The notes: generated by a model not told the origin, from the letters alone. Positions 26,001 to 39,322 are shown, numbered from the stretch's first letter. The stretch is 64,000 nucleotides of DNA from Loxodes magnus (GCA_946699065.1 CAMPDV010001190.1:62001-126000), one strand, 5' to 3'. Program-made: numbers and translations.

Positions 26001-29000
26001 ATACTTAGAAGTATAAAGTATTTAGAAAAGTGAAGAAGTAGAGTAAGAAAAGAAGATAGAGATTCAGTTTTTAAGGAGTATGATTTGAGAAGTAATAAGT
26101 ATTAAGAAAAGTGAAGAAGTAGAGTAAGAAAAGAAGATAGAATTTCAGTTTTAAGTAGAATACTTTGAGAATAAAGTTATTATTTAGAAAAGTGAAGAAG
26201 TAGAGTAAGAATAGTAGATAGAATTTCAGTTTTAAGTAGAATACTTTGAGAAGTATCAAGCATTTAGAAAAGTGAAGAAGTAGAGTAAGAAAAGAAGATA
26301 AAATTTCAGTTTTAAGGAGTATGCTTTGAGAATAAAGTTATTATTTAGAAAAGTGAAGAAGTAGAGTAAGAATAGTAGATAGAATTTCAGTTTTAAGTAG
26401 AATACTTTGAGAAGTATCAAGTATTTAGAAAAGTGAAGAAGTAGAGTAAGAAAAGAAGATAGAATTTCAGTTTTAAGGAGTATGATTTGAGAAGTAATAA
26501 GTATTAAGAAAAGTGAAGAAGTAGAGTAAGAATAGTAGATAGAATTTCAGTTTTAAGTAGTATGCTTTGAGAAGTATTAAGTATTTAGAAAAGTGAAGAA
26601 GTAGAGTAAGAATAGTAGATAGAATTTCAGTTTTAAGTAGAATACTTTGAGAAGTATCAAGTATTTAGAAAAGTGAAGAAGTAGAGTAAGAAAAGAAGAT
26701 AGAATTTCAGTTTTAAGGAGTATGATTTGAGAAGTAATAAGTATTAAGAAAAGTGAAGAAGTAGAGTAAGAAAAGAAGATAGAATTTCAGTTTTAAGTAG
26801 TATGCTTTGAGAAGTATTAAGTATTTAGAAAAGTGAAGAAGTAGAGTAAGAATAGTAGATAGAATTTCAGTTTTAAGTAGAATACTTTGAGAATAAAGTT
26901 ATTATTTAGAAAAGTGAAGAAGTAGAGTAAGAAAAGAAGATAGAATTTCAGTTTTAAGGAGTATGCTTTGAGAAGTAATAAGTATTAAGAAAAGTGAAGA
27001 AGTAGAGTAAGAAAAGAAGATAGAATTTCAGTTTTAAGTAGTATGCTTTGAGAATAAAGTTATTATTTAGAAAAGTGAAGAAGTAGAGTAAGAAAAGAAG
27101 ATAGAATTTCAGTTTTAAGTAGTATGCTTTGAGAATAAAGTTATTATTTAGAAAAGTGAAGAAGTAGAGTAAGAATAGTAGATAGAATTTCAGTTTTAAG
27201 TAGAATACTTAGAAGTATCAAGTATTTAGAAAAGTGAAGAAGTAGAGTAAGAAAAGAAGATAGAATTTCAGTTTTAAGTAGTATGCTTTGAGAATAAAGT
27301 TATTATTTAGAAAAGTGAAGAAGTAGAGTAAGAATAGTAGATAGAATTTCAGTTTTAAGTAGAATACTTAGAAGTATAAAGTATTTAGAAAAGTGAAGAA
27401 GTAGAGTAAGAAAAGAAGATAGAGATTCAGTTTTTAAGGAGTATGATTTGAGAAGTAATAAGTATTAAGAAAAGTGAAGAAGTAGAGTAAGAAAAGAAGA
27501 TAGAATTTCAGTTTTAAGTAGAATACTTTGAGAATAAAGTTATTATTTAGAAAAGTGAAGAAGTAGAGTAAGAATAGTAGATAGAATTTCAGTTTTAAGT
27601 AGAATACTTTGAGAAGTATCAAGCATTTAGAAAAGTGAAGAAGTAGAGTAAGAAAAGAAGATAAAATTTCAGTTTTAAGGAGTATGCTTTGAGAATAAAG
27701 TTATTATTTAGAAAAGTGAAGAAGTAGAGTAAGAATAGTAGATAGAATTTCAGTTTTAAGTAGAATACTTTGAGAAGTATCAAGTATTTAGAAAAGTGAA
27801 GAAGTAGAGTAAGAAAAGAAGATAGAGATTCAGTTTTAAGGAGTATGCTTTGAGAATAAAGTTATTATTTAGAAAAGTGAAGAAGTAGAGTAAGAATAGT
27901 AGATAGAATTTCAGTTTTAAGTAGAATACTTTGAGAAGTATCAAGTATTTAGAAAAGTGAAGAAGTAGAGTAAGAAAAGAAGATAGAATTTCAGTTTTAA
28001 GTAGTATGCTTTGAGAATAAAGTTATTATTTAGAAAAGTGAAGAAGTAGAGTAAGAATAGTAGATAGAATTTCAGTTTTAAGTAGTATGCTTTGAGAAGT
28101 ATTAAGTATTTAGAAAAGTGAAGAAGTAGAGTAAGAATAGTAGATAGAATTTCAGTTTTAAGTAGAATACTTTGAGAAGTATCAAGTATTTAGAAAAGTG
28201 AAGAAGTAGAGTAAGAAAAGAAGATAGAATTTCAGTTTTAAGGAGTATGATTTGAAAAGTAATAAGTATTAAGAAAAGTGAAGAAGTAGAGTAAGAAAAG
28301 AAGATAGAATTTCAGTTTTAAGTAGTATGCTTTGAGAAGTATTAAGTATTTAGAAAAGTGAAGAAGTAGAGTAAGAATAGTAGATAGAATTTCAGTTTTA
28401 AGTAGAATACTTTGAGAAGTATCAAGTATTTAGAAAAGTGAAGAAGTAGAGTAAGAAAAGAAGATAGAATTTCAGTTTTAAGGAGTATGATTTGAGAAGT
28501 AATAAGTATTAAGAAAAGTGAAGAAGTAGAGTAAGAAAAGAAGATAGAATTTCAGTTTTAAGTAGTATGCTTTGAGAATAAAGTTATTATTTAGAAAAGT
28601 GAAGAAGTAGAGTAAGAATAGTAGATAGAATTTCAGTTTTAAGTAGAATACTTTGAGAAGTATCAAGTATTTAGAAAAGTGAAGAAGTAGAGTAAGAAAA
28701 GAAGATAGAATTTCAGTTTTAAGGAGTATGATTTGAGAAGTAATAAGTATTAAGAAAAGTGAAGAAGTAGAGTAAGAAAAGAAGATAGAATTTCAGTTTT
28801 AAGTAGAATACTTTGAGAAGTATCAAGTATTTAGAAAAGTGAAGAAGTAGAGTAAGAAAAGAAGATAGAATTTCAGTTTTAAGTAGTATGCTTTGAGAAT
28901 AAAGTTATTATTTAGAAAAGTGAAGAAGTAGAGTAAGAATAGTAGATAGAATTTCAGTTTTAAGTAGTATGCTTTGAGAAGTATTAAGTATTTAGAAAAG

Positions 29001-29700
29001 TGAAGAAGTAGAGTAAGAATAGTAGATAGAATTTCAGTTTTAAGTAGAATACTTTGAGAAGTATCAAGTATTTAGAAAAGTGAAGAAGTAGAGTAAGAAA
29101 AGAAGATAGAATTTCAGTTTTAAGGAGTATGATTTGAGAAGTAATAAGTATTAAGAAAAGTGAAGAAGTAGAGTAAGAAAAGAAGATAGAATTTCAGTTT
29201 TAAGTAGTATGCTTTGAGAATAAAGTTATTATTTAGAAAAGTGAAGAAGTAGAGTAAGAAAAGAAGATAGAATTTCAGTTTTAAGTAGTATGCTTTGAGA
29301 ATAAAGTTATTATTTAGAAAAGTGAAGAAGTAGAGTAAGAAAAGAAGATAGAATTTCAGTTTTAAGTAGAATACTTAGAAGTATCAAGTATTTAGAAAAG
29401 TGAAGAAGTAGAGTAAGAAAAGAAGATAGAATTTCAGTTTTAAGTAGTATGCTTTGAGAATAAAGTTATTATTTAGAAAAGTGAAGAAGTAGAGTAAGAA
29501 CAGAAGATAGAATTTCAGTTTTAAGGAGTATGCTTTGAGAAGTATAAAGTATTTAGAAAAGTGAAGAAGTAGAGTAAGAAAAGAAGATAGAATTTCAGTT
29601 TTAAGGAGTATGCTTTGAGAATAAAGTTATTATTTAGAAAAGTGAAGAAGTAGAGTAAGAATAGTAGATAGAATTTCAGTTTTAAGTAGAATACTTAGAA
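23050..29700. repeat. Long-range duplication within the 80-bp array, offset about 4.33 kb
   Basis: The unit order of about 23050-25350 is repeated at about 27380-29690. Rare markers keep the distance: the AAGCATTTAG joint at 23290 and 27621, the single-base variant TTGAAAAGTAATAAG at 23921 and 28252 (4,331 bp), and the AGTAAGAACAGAAG unit at 25161 and 29493 (4,332 bp). Inside the first copy a three-unit block of exactly 240 bp is repeated in tandem (about 23761, 24001, 24241). The two copies differ by swaps of individual unit types. Confidence 0.75.
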
Positions 29701-30600
29701 GTATAAAGTATTTAGAAAAGTGAAGAAGTAGAGTAAGAAAAGAAGATAGAATTTCAGTTTTAAGTAGTATGCTTTGAGAATAAAGTTATTATTTAGAAAA
29801 ATTAAGAAGTAGAGTAAGAACAGAAGATAGAGATTCAGTTTTAAGGAGTATGCTTTGAGAATAAAGTTATTATTTAGAAAAGTGAAGAAGTAGAGTAAGA
29901 ATAGTAGATAGAATTTCAGTTTTAAGTAGAATACTTAGAAGTATCAAGTATTTAGAAAAGTGAAGAAGTAGAGTAAGAAAAGAAGATAGAATTTCAGTTT
30001 TAAGTAGTATGCTTTGAGAATAAAGTTATTATTTAGAAAAGTAAAGAAGTAAAGTAAGAAAAGAAGATAGAATTTCAGTTTTAAGTAGAATACTTTGAGA
30101 AGTATCAAGTATTTAGAAAAGTGAAGAAGTAGAGTAAGAAAAGAAGATAGAATTTCAGTTTTAAGGAGTATGCTTTGAGAATAAAGTTATTATTTAGAAA
30201 AGTGAAGAAGTAGAGTAAGAATAGTAGATAGAATTTCAGTTTTAAGTAGAATACTTTGAGAAGTATCAAGTATTTAGAAAAGTGAAGAAGTAGAGTAAGA
30301 AAAGAAGATAGAATTTCAGTTTTAAGGAGTATGCTTTGAGAATAAAGTTATTATTTAGAAAAGTGAAGAAGTAGAGTAAGAACAGAAGATAGAGATTCAG
30401 TTTTAAGGAGTATGCTTTGAGAATAAAGTTATTATTTAGAAAAGTGAAGAAGTAGAGTAAGAATAGTAGATAGAATTTCAGTTTTAAGTAGAATACTTTG
30501 AGAAGTATCAAGTATTTAGAAAAGTGAAGAAGTAGAGTAAGAAAAGAAGATAGAATTTCAGTTTTAAGTAGTATGCTTTGAGAATAAAGTTATTATTTAG

Positions 30601-31080
30601 AAAAGTGAAGAAGTAGAGTAAGAAAAGAAGATAGAATATCTATTTTAAGTAGTATGCTTTGAGAAGTATTATGTATTAAGAAAAGTGAAGAAGTAGAGTA
30701 AGAAAAGAAGATAGAATTTCAGTTTTAAGGAGTATGCTTTGAGAAGTAATAAGTATTTAGAAAAGTGAAGAAGTAGAGTAAGAATAGTAGATAGAATTTC
30801 AGTTTTAAGTAGAATACTTTGAGAAGTATCAAGTATTTAGAAAAGTGAAGAAGTAGAGTAAGAAAAGAAGATAGAATATCTATTTTAAGTAGTATGCTTT
30901 GAGAAGTATTATGTATTAAGAAAAGTGAAGAAGTAGAGTAAGAAAAGAAGATAGAATTTCAGTTTTAAGGAGTATGCTTTGAGAAGTAATAAGTATTTAG
31001 AAAAGTGAAGAAGTAGAGTAAGAATAGTAGATAGAATTTCAGTTTTAAGTAGAATACTTTGAGAAGTATCAAGTATTTAG
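30601..31080. repeat. Exact 240-bp three-unit tandem duplication
   Basis: Bases 30601-30840 and 30841-31080 read the same throughout. Each contains one unit with the variant AGAATATCTATTTTAAG in place of AGAATTTCAGTTTTAAG. Perfect identity suggests a recent duplication. A similar recent duplication of four units (320 bp) is seen at about 33541-34180, marked by the rare CTTTGTGAAGTATTATG at 33621 and 33941. Confidence 0.85.
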
Positions 31081-34000
31081 AAAAGTGAAGAAGTAGAGTA
31101 AGAAAAGAAGATAGAATTTCAGTTTTAAGGAGTATGATTTGAGAAGTAATAAGTATTAAGAAAAGTGAAGAAATAGAGTAAGAAAAGAAGATAGAATTTC
31201 AGTTTTAAGTAGTATGCTTTGAGAATAAAGTTATTATTTAGAAAAGTGAAGAAGTAGAGTAAGAATAGTAGATAGAATTTCAGTTTTAAGTAGAATACTT
31301 TGAGAAGTATCAAGTATTTAGAAAAGTGAAGAAGTAGAGTAAGAAAAGAAGATAAAATTTCAGTTTTAAGTAGTATGCTTTGAGAATAAAGTTATTATTT
31401 AGAAAAGTGAAGAAGTAGAGTAAGAATAGTAGATAGAATTTCAGTTTTAAGTAGAATACTTTGAGAAGTATCAAGTATTTAGAAAAGTGAAGAAGTAGAG
31501 TAAGAAAAGAAGATAAAATTTCAGTTTTAAGTAGTATGCTTTGAGAATAAAGTTATTATTTAGAAAAGTGAAGAAGTAGAGTAAGAAAAGAAGATAGAAT
31601 TTCAGTTTTAAGTAGTATGATTTGAGAAGTATCAAGTATTTAGAAAAGTGAAGAAGTAGAGTAAGAAAAGAAGATAGAATTTCAGTTTTAAGTAGTATGA
31701 TTTGAGAAGTATCAAGTATTTAGAAAAGTGAAGAAGTAGAGTAAGAAAAGAAGATAGAATTTCAGTTTTAAGTAGTATGCTTTGAGAATAAAGTTATTAT
31801 TTAGAAAAGTGAAGAAGTAGAGTAAGAAAAGAAGATAGAATTTCAGTTTTAAGTAGTATGCTTTGAGAAGTATCAAGTATTTAGAAAAGTGAAGAAGTAG
31901 AGTAAGAAAAGAAGATAGAATTTCAGTTTTAAGAAGAATACTTTGAGAAGTATCAAGCATTTAGAAAAGTGAAGAAGTAGAGTAAGAAAAGAAGATAAAA
32001 TTTCAGTTTTAAGGAGTATGCTTTGTGAAGTATTATGTTATAAGAAAAGTGAAGAAGTAGAGTAAGAATAGTAGATAGAATTTCAGTTTTAAGTAGAATA
32101 CTTTGAGAAGTATCAAGTATTTAGAAAAGTGAAGAAGTAGAGTAAGAAAAGAAGATAGAATTTCAGTTTTAAGGAGTATGCTTTGAGAATAAAGTTATTA
32201 TTTAGAAAAGTGAAGAAGTAGAGTAAGAAAAGAAGATAAAATTTCAGTTTTAAGTAGTATGCTTTGAGAATAAAGTTATTATTTAGAAAAGTGAAGAAGT
32301 AGAGTAAGAATAGTAGATAGAATTTCAGTTTTAAGTAGTATGATTTGAGAAGTATCAAGTATTTAGAAAAGTGAAGAAGTAGAGTAAGAAAAGAAGATAG
32401 AATTTCAGTTTTAAGGAGTATGATTTGAAAAGTAATAAGTATTAAGAAAAGTGAAGAAGTAGAGTAAGAAAAGAAGATAGAATTTCAGTTTTAAGTAGTA
32501 TGCTTTGAGAAGTATTAAGTATTTAGAAAAGTGAAGAAGTAGAGTAAGAATAGTAGATAGAATTTCAGTTTTAAGTAGAATACTTAGAAGTATAAAGTAT
32601 TTAGAAAAGTGAAGAAGTAGAGTAAGAAAAGAAGATAGAATTTCAGTTTTAAGGAGTATGATTTGAGAAGTAATAAGTATTAAGAAAAGTGAAGAAGTAG
32701 AGTAAGAAAAGAAGATAGAATTTCAGTTTTAAGTAGTATGCTTTGAGAATAAAGTTATTATTTAGAAAAGTGAAGAAGTAGAGTAAGAATAGTAGATAGA
32801 ATTTCAGTTTTAAGTAGAATACTTTGAGAAGTATCAAGTATTTAGAAAAGTGAAGAAGTAGAGTAAGAAAAGAAGATAAAATTTCAGTTTTAAGTAGTAT
32901 GCTTTGAGAATAAAGTTATTATTTAGAAAAGTGAAGAAGTAGAGTAAGAATAGTAGATAGAATTTCAGTTTTAAGTAGAATACTTAGAAGTATCAAGTAT
33001 TTAGAAAAGTGAAGAAGTAGAGTAAGAAAAGAAGATAGAATTTCAGTTTTAAGTAGTATGCTTTGAGAAGTATTAAGTATTTAGAAAAGTGAAGAAGTAG
33101 AGTAAGAATAGTAGATAGAATTTCAGTTTTAAGTGGTATGATTTGAGAAGTATAAAGTATTTAGAAAAGTGAAGAAGTAAAGTAAGAATAGTAGATAGAA
33201 TTTCAGTTTTAAGTAGTATGCTTTGAGAAGTATCAAGTATTTAGAAAAGTGAAGAAGTAGAGTAAGAAAAGAAGATAGAATTTCAGTTTTAAGGAGTATG
33301 CTTTGAGAAGTATTAAGTATTTAGAAAAGTGAAGAAGTAGAGTAAGAATAGTAGATAGAATTTCAGTTTTAAGTAGAATACTTTGAGAAGTATCAAGTAT
33401 TTAGAAAAGTGAAGAAGTAGAGTAAGAAAAGAAGATAGAATTTCAGTTTTAAGTAGTATGCTTTGAGAAGTATCAAGTATTTAGAAAAGTGAAGAAGTAG
33501 AGTAAGAATAGTAGATAGAATTTCAGTTTTAAGTAGAATACTTTGAGAAGTATCAAGTATTTAGAAAAGTGAAGAAGTAGAGTAAGAAAAGAAGATAGAA
33601 TTTCAGTTTTAAGGAGTATGCTTTGTGAAGTATTATGTTATAAGAAAAGTGAAGAAGTAGAGTAAGAAAAGAAGATAGAATTTCAGTTTTAAGTAGAATA
33701 CTTTGAGAAGTATCAAGTATTTAGAAAAGTGAAGAAGTAGAGTAAGAAAAGAAGATAGAATTTCAGTTTTAAGTAGTATGATTTGAGAAGTATAAAGTAT
33801 TTAGAAAAGTGAAGAAGTAGAGTAAGAATAGTAGATAGAATTTCAGTTTTAAGTAGAATACTTTGAGAAGTATCAAGTATTTAGAAAAGTGAAGAAGTAG
33901 AGTAAGAAAAGAAGATAGAATTTCAGTTTTAAGGAGTATGCTTTGTGAAGTATTATGTTATAAGAAAAGTGAAGAAGTAGAGTAAGAAAAGAAGATAGAA

Positions 34001-34140
34001 TTTCAGTTTTAAGTAGAATACTTTGAGAAGTATCAAGTATTTAGAAAAGTGAAGAAGTAGAGTAAGAAAAGAAGATAGAATTTCAGTTTTAAGTAGTATG
34101 ATTTGAGAAGTATAAAGTATTTAGAAAAGTGAAGAAGTAG

Positions 34141-37100
34141 AGTAAGAATAGTAGATAGAATTTCAATTTTAAGGAGTATGCTTTGAGAAGTATAAAGTAT
34201 TTAGAAAAGTGAAGAAGTAGAGTAAGAAAAGAAGATAAAATATCTATTTTAAGGAGTATGCTTTGAGAAGTATTGAGTATTTAGAAAAGTAAAGAAGTAA
34301 AGTAAGAAAAGAAGATAAAATTTCAGTTTTAAGGAGTATGATTTGAGAAGTAATAAATATTTTGAAAAGTGAAGAATTAAAGTAAGAAAAGAAGATAGAA
34401 TTTCAGTTTTAATGAGTATGATTTCAGAAGTAATAAGTATTTAGAAAAGTGAAGAAGTAGAGTAAGAAAAGAAGATAGAATTTCAGTTTTAAGTAGTATG
34501 ATTTGAGAAGTATAAAGTATTTAGAAAAGTGAAGAAGTAGAGTAAGAATAGTAGATAGAATTTCAGTTTTAAGTAGAATACTTTGAGAAGTATCAAGTAT
34601 TTAGAAAAGTGAAGAAGTAGAGTAAGAAAAGAAGATAGAATTTCAGTTTTAAGGAGTATGATTTGAGAAGTAATAAGTATTTAGAAAAGTGAAGAAGTAG
34701 AGTAAGAAAAGAATATAAAATATCTGTTTTAAGTAGTATGCTTTGAGAATAAATTTATTATTTAGAAAAGTAAAGAAGTAAAGTAAGAAAAGAAGATAAA
34801 ATTTCAGTTTTAAGGAGTATGCTTTGAGAATAAAGTTATTATTTAGAAAAGTGAAGAAGTAGAGTAAGAATAGTAGATAGAATTTCAGTTTTAATGAGTA
34901 TGATTTGAGAAGTAATAAGTATTTAGAAAAGTGAAGAAGTAAAGTAAGAAAAGAAGATAGAATTTCAATTTTAAGGAGTTTGCTTTGAGAAGTATTAAGT
35001 ATTTAGAAAAGTGAAGAAGTAGAGTAAGAAAAGAAGATAGAATTTCAGTTTTAAGTAGAATACTTTGAGAAGTATTAGTATTTAGAAAAGTTAAGAAGTA
35101 AAGTAAGAAAAGAAGATAAAATTTCAATTTTAAGTAGAATACTTTGAGAAGTAATAAGTATTTTGAAAAGTGAAGAAGTAGAGTAAGAAAAGAAGATAGA
35201 ATTTCAATTTTAAGGAGTATGCTTTGAGAAGTATTAAGTATTTAAAAAAGCTAAGAAGTAGAGTAAGAAAAGAAGATAGAATTTCAGTTTTAAGTAGAAT
35301 ACTTTGAGAAGTATCAAGTATTTAGAAAAGTGAAGAAGTAGAGTAAGAAAAGAAGATAGAATTTCAGTTTTAAGTAGTATGCTTTGAGAATAAAGTTATT
35401 ATTTAGAAAAGTGAAGAAGTAGAGTAAGAAAAGAAGATAGAATTTCAGTTTTAAGTAGTATGCTTTGAGAAGTATCAAGTATTAAGAAAAGTGAAGAAGT
35501 AGAGTAAGAACAGAAGATAGAATTTCAGTTTTAAGGAGTATGCTTTGAGAAGTATAAAGTATTTAGAAAAGTGAAAAAGTAAAGTAAGAAAAGAAGTTAG
35601 AATTTCAGTTTTAAGTAGAATACTTTGAGAAGTGGCAAGTATTTAGAAAAGTGAAGAAGTAGAGTAAGAAAAGAAGTTAGAATTTCAGTTTTAAGGAGTA
35701 TGCTTTGAGAAGTATTAAGTATTTAGAAAAGTGAAAAAGTAAAGTAAGAAAAGAAGATAGAATTTCAGTTTTAAGGATTATACTTTGAGAAGTGGCAAGT
35801 ATTTAGAAAAGTGAAGAAGTAGAGTAAGAAAAGAAGTTAGAATTTCAGTTTTAAGGAGTATGCTTTGAGAAGTATTAAGTATTTAGAAAAGTGAAAAAGT
35901 AAAGTAAGAAAAGAAGATAGAATTTCAGTTTTAAGGATTATACTTTGAGAAGTATTAAGTATTTAGAAAAGTGAAGAAGTAAAGTAAGAAAAGAAGTTAA
36001 AATTTCAGTTTTAAGGAGTATGCCTTGAGAAGTAATAAGTATTTAGAAAAGTGAAGAATTAAAGTAAGAAAAGAAGATAGAATTTCAGTTTTAATGAGTA
36101 TGATTTGAGAAGTAATAAGTATTTAGAAAAGTGAAGAAGTAAAGTAAGAAAAGAAGAAGAATATCTTTTTAAGTAGTATGCTTTGAGAATAAAGTTATTA
36201 TTTAGAAAAGTGAAGAAGTAGAGTAAGAAAAGAAGATAGAATTTCAATTTTAAGGAGTATGCTTTGAGAAGTAATAAGTATTTAGAAAAGTGAAAAAGTA
36301 AAGTAAGAAAAGAAGATAGAATATCTATTTAAAGTAGTACGCTTTGAGAATAAAGTTATTATTTAGAAAAGTGAAGAAGTAGAGTAAGAAAAGAAGATAG
36401 AATTTCAGTTTTAAGGAGTATGCTTTGAGAAGTATTAATTATTTAGAAAAGTGAAGAAGTAGAGTAAGAAAAGAAGATAAAATATCTATTTTAATGAGTA
36501 TGCTTTGAGAAATAATAAGTATTTCGAAAAGTGAAGAAGTAGAGTAAGAAAAGAAGATAGAATTTCAGTTTTAAGGAGTATGCTTTGAGAAGTAATAAGT
36601 ATTTCGAAAAGTGAAGAAGTAGAGTAAGAAAAGAAGATAGAATATCTATTTAAGTAGTATGCTTTGAGAATAAAGTTATTATTTAGAAAGTGAAGAAGTA
36701 GAGTAAGAATAGTAGATAGAATTTCAGTTTTAAGGAGTATGCTTTGAGAATAAATTTATTATTTAGAAAAGTAAAGAAGTAAAGTAAGAAAAGAAGATAA
36801 AATTTCAGTTTTAAGTAGAATACTTTGAGAAGTATTAAGTATTTAGAAAAGTGAAGAAGTAGAGTAAGAAAAGAAGATAGAATTTCAGTTTTAATGAGTA
36901 TGATTTGAGAAGTATTAAGTATTTAGAAAAGTGAAGAAGTAGAGTAAGAATAGAAGATAGAATTTCAGTTTTAATGAGTATGATTTGAGAAGTATTAAGT
37001 ATTTAGAAAATTGAAAAAGTAGAGTAAGAAAAGAAGATAGAATTTCAGTTTTAAGGAGTATGCTTTGAGAAGTATTAAGTATTTAGAAAAGTGAAGAAGT

Positions 37101-39287
37101 AAAGTAAGAAAAGAAGATAGAATTTCAGTTTTAAGGAGTATGCTTTGTGAAGTATTATGTTATAAGAAAAGTGAAGAAGTAGAGTAAGAAAAGAAGATAG
37201 AATTTCAGTTTTAAGTAGAATACTTTGAGAAGTAATAAGTATTTAGAAAAGTGAAGAAGTAGAGTAAGAAAAGAAGATAGAATTTCAGTTTTAAGTAGTA
37301 TGCTTTGAGAATAAAGTTATTATTTAGAAAAGTGAAGAAGTAGAGTAAGAAAAGAAGATAGAATTTCAGTTTTAAGGAGTATGCTTTGAGAAGTAATAAG
37401 TATTTTGAAAAGTGAAGAAGTAAAGTAAGAAAGGAAGATAGAATTTCAGTTTTAAGGAGTATGCTTTGAGAAGTATTAAGTATTTAGAAAAGTGAAGAAG
37501 TAGAGTAAGAAAAGAAGATAGAATTTCAGTTTTAAGTAGAATACTTTGAGAAGTATAAGTATTTGGAAAAGTGAAGAAGTAGAGTAAGAAAAGAAGATAG
37601 AATTTCAGTTTTAAGTAGTATGCTTTGAGAAGTAATAATTATTTAGAAAAGTGAAGAAGTAAAGTAAGAAAAGAAGATAGAATTTCAGTTTTAAGGAGTA
37701 TGCTTTGAGAAGTAATAAGTATTTAGAAAAGTGAAGAAGTAAAGTAAGAAAAGTAGATAGAATATCTATTTAAGTAGTATGCTTTGAGAATAAAGTTATT
37801 ATTTAGAAAGTGAAGAAGTAGAGTAAGAAAAGAAGTTAAAATTTCAGTTTTAAGGAGTATGATTTGAGAAGTATTAGTATTTAGAAAAGTGAAGAAGTAA
37901 AGTAAGAAAAGAAGATAGAATTTCATTGTTAACGAGTATGCTTTAGAAGTATTAAGTATTAAGAAAAGTGAAGAAGTAAAGTAAGAATAGTAGATAGAAT
38001 TTCAGTTTTAAGGAGTATGCTTTGAGAAGTATTAAGTATTTAGAAAAGTGAAGAAGTAAAGTAAGAAAAGAAGATAAAATTTCAATTTTAAGGAGTATGC
38101 TTTGAGTAGTATTAAGTATTTAGAAAAGTGAAGAAGTAAAGTAAGAAAAGAAGATAGAATTTCAGTTTTAAGTAGTACGCTTTGAGAATAAAGTTATTAT
38201 TTAGAAAGTGAAGAAGTAAAGTAAGAAAAGAAGATAGAATTTCAGTTTTAAGGAGTATGCTTTGAGAAGTATTGAGTATTTAGAAAAGTGAAGAAGTAGA
38301 GTAAGAAAAGAAGATAGAATTTCAATTTTAATTAGAATACTTTTAGAAGTATTAAGTATTTAGAATAGTTAAGAAGTAGAGTAAGAAAAGAAGATAAAAT
38401 TTCAGTTTTAAGGAGTATGCTTTGGGAAGTATCAAGTATTAAGAAAAGTGAAGAAGTAGAATAAGAAAAGAAGATAGAATTTCAGTTTTAAGTAGTATGC
38501 TTTGAGAATAAAGTTATTATTTAGAAAAGTGAAGAAGTAGAGTAAGAAAAGAAGATAGAATTTCAATTTTAAGGAGTATGCTTTGAGAAGTATTAAGTAT
38601 TTAGAAAAGTTAAGAAGTAGAGTAAGAAAAGAAGATGGAATTTAAGTTTTAAGTAGTATGCTTTGAGAAGTAATAAGTATTTTGAAAAGTGAAGAAGTAG
38701 AGTAAGAAAAATAGATAGAATTTCAGTTTTAAGTAATATGCTTTAAGAAGTATTAAGTATTTAGAAAAGTTAAGAAGTAGAGTAAGAAAAGAAGATGGAA
38801 TTTCAGTTTTAAGTAGTATGCTTTGAGAAGTATCAAGTATTTAGAAAAGTGAAGAAGTAGAGTAAGAATAGTAGATAGAATTTCAGTTTTAAGGAGTATG
38901 CTTTGAGAAGTAATAAGTATTTAGAAAAGTGAAGAAGTAGAGTAAGAAAAGAAGATAGAATTTCAGTTTTAAGTAGAATACTTTGAGAAGTAATAAGTAT
39001 TTAGAAAAGTGAAGAAGTAAAGTAAGAATAGTAGATAGAATTTCAGTTTTAAGTAGAATACTTTGAGAAGTATCAAGTATTTAGAAAAGTGAAGAAGTAG
39101 AGTAAGAAAAGAAGATAGAATTTCAGTTTTAAGTAGTATGCTTTGAGAAGTAATAAGTATTTAGAAAAGTGAAGAAGTAGAGTAAGAAAAGAAGATAGAA
39201 TTTCAGTTTTAAGTAGTATGCTTTGAGAATAAAGTTATTATTTAGAAAAGTGAAGAAGTAGAGTAAGAATAGTAGATAAAATTTCAG
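34141..39287. repeat. Diverged right flank of the 80-bp array
   Basis: From about 34.14 kb the units carry many private changes that are rare or absent to the left: TTTCAATTTTAAG, AAATTTATTATTTAG, TATTTCGAAAAG or TATTTTGAAAAG, AAAGTAAG for GAGTAAG, GAAGTTAG for GAAGATAG, and single-base losses such as TTTAGAAAGTG. The tandem register is kept. This is the usual picture of the edge of a satellite array, where homogenisation is weaker. The edge extends to the junction with the second satellite at 41.6 kb. Confidence 0.75.
37680..38775. repeat. First copy of a duplicated 1.1-kb stretch of array (second copy 40530-41612)
   Basis: This stretch shares rare variants with 40530-41612 at an offset of about 2,850 bp. 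They are TTTCATTGTTAACGAG (37921 and 40771), AGTACGCTTTGAG (about 38175 and 41025), AATTAGAATACTTTTAG (38330 and 41181), TTTGGGAAGTATCAAG (38422 and 41273), GATGGAATTTAAG (38634 and 41486) and TAATATGCTTTAAG (38744 and 41584). If the 835-bp insert and one 16-bp flank are subtracted, the offset is about 2,000 bp, or 25 units. Confidence 0.85.
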
Positions 39288-39303
39288 TTTTAAGTAGAAT
39301 ACT
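39288..39303. repeat. Left 16-bp target-site duplication of the insert
   Basis: The sequence TTTTAAGTAGAATACT at the left edge of the insert is repeated exactly at its right edge (40139-40154). It is ordinary 80-bp-array sequence. Deleting the insert and one copy restores an intact unit (TTTTAAGTAGAATACT followed by TTGAGAAGT). The repeat therefore arose by insertion. The exact length is uncertain by a few bases because of a T run on the right and a shared T next to the (TAA)n tail on the left. Confidence 0.85.
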
Positions 39304-39317
39304 AATAATAATAATAA
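39303..39317 (-). repeat. (ATT)5 3' tail of the retroelement
   Basis: Five TAA triplets on the plus strand read as ATT repeats on the minus strand, lying between the end of the open frame and the left target-site duplication. Short-period tails of this kind replace poly(A) in several non-LTR retrotransposon lineages. Confidence 0.7.
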
Positions 39318-39322
39318 TATAC

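Larger units (their letters stand above)
1..39303. repeat. 80/81-bp tandem satellite array, left block
   Basis: The whole stretch consists of head-to-tail units of about 80 bp with no spacer. A unit contains a constant core (AAAAGTGAAGAAGTAGAGTA, then AGAAAAGAAGATAGAATTTC, then AGTTTTAAGTAG) and a variable joint. The main joint types are GAAGTATTAAGTATTTAG or GAAGTATCAAGTATTTAG (80-bp units), GAATAAAGTTATTATTTAG (81-bp unit), GAAGTAATAAGTATTAAG, and a form that has lost TTG (ACTTAGAAG). A typical unit has about 19 G and 2 C on the plus strand, so C is nearly absent. Unit types are shuffled and grouped into larger repeats rather than alternating regularly. The short minus-strand ORFs inside are hydrophobic, change frame with each 80-bp unit, and have no support as genes. 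No genes are seen here. Function unknown; satellite or heterochromatin is the natural reading. Confidence 0.97.

Noticed and set aside
1-39303. CRISPR array
   Set aside because: Units are contiguous and similar along their whole length; there are no unique spacers, and no cas genes.
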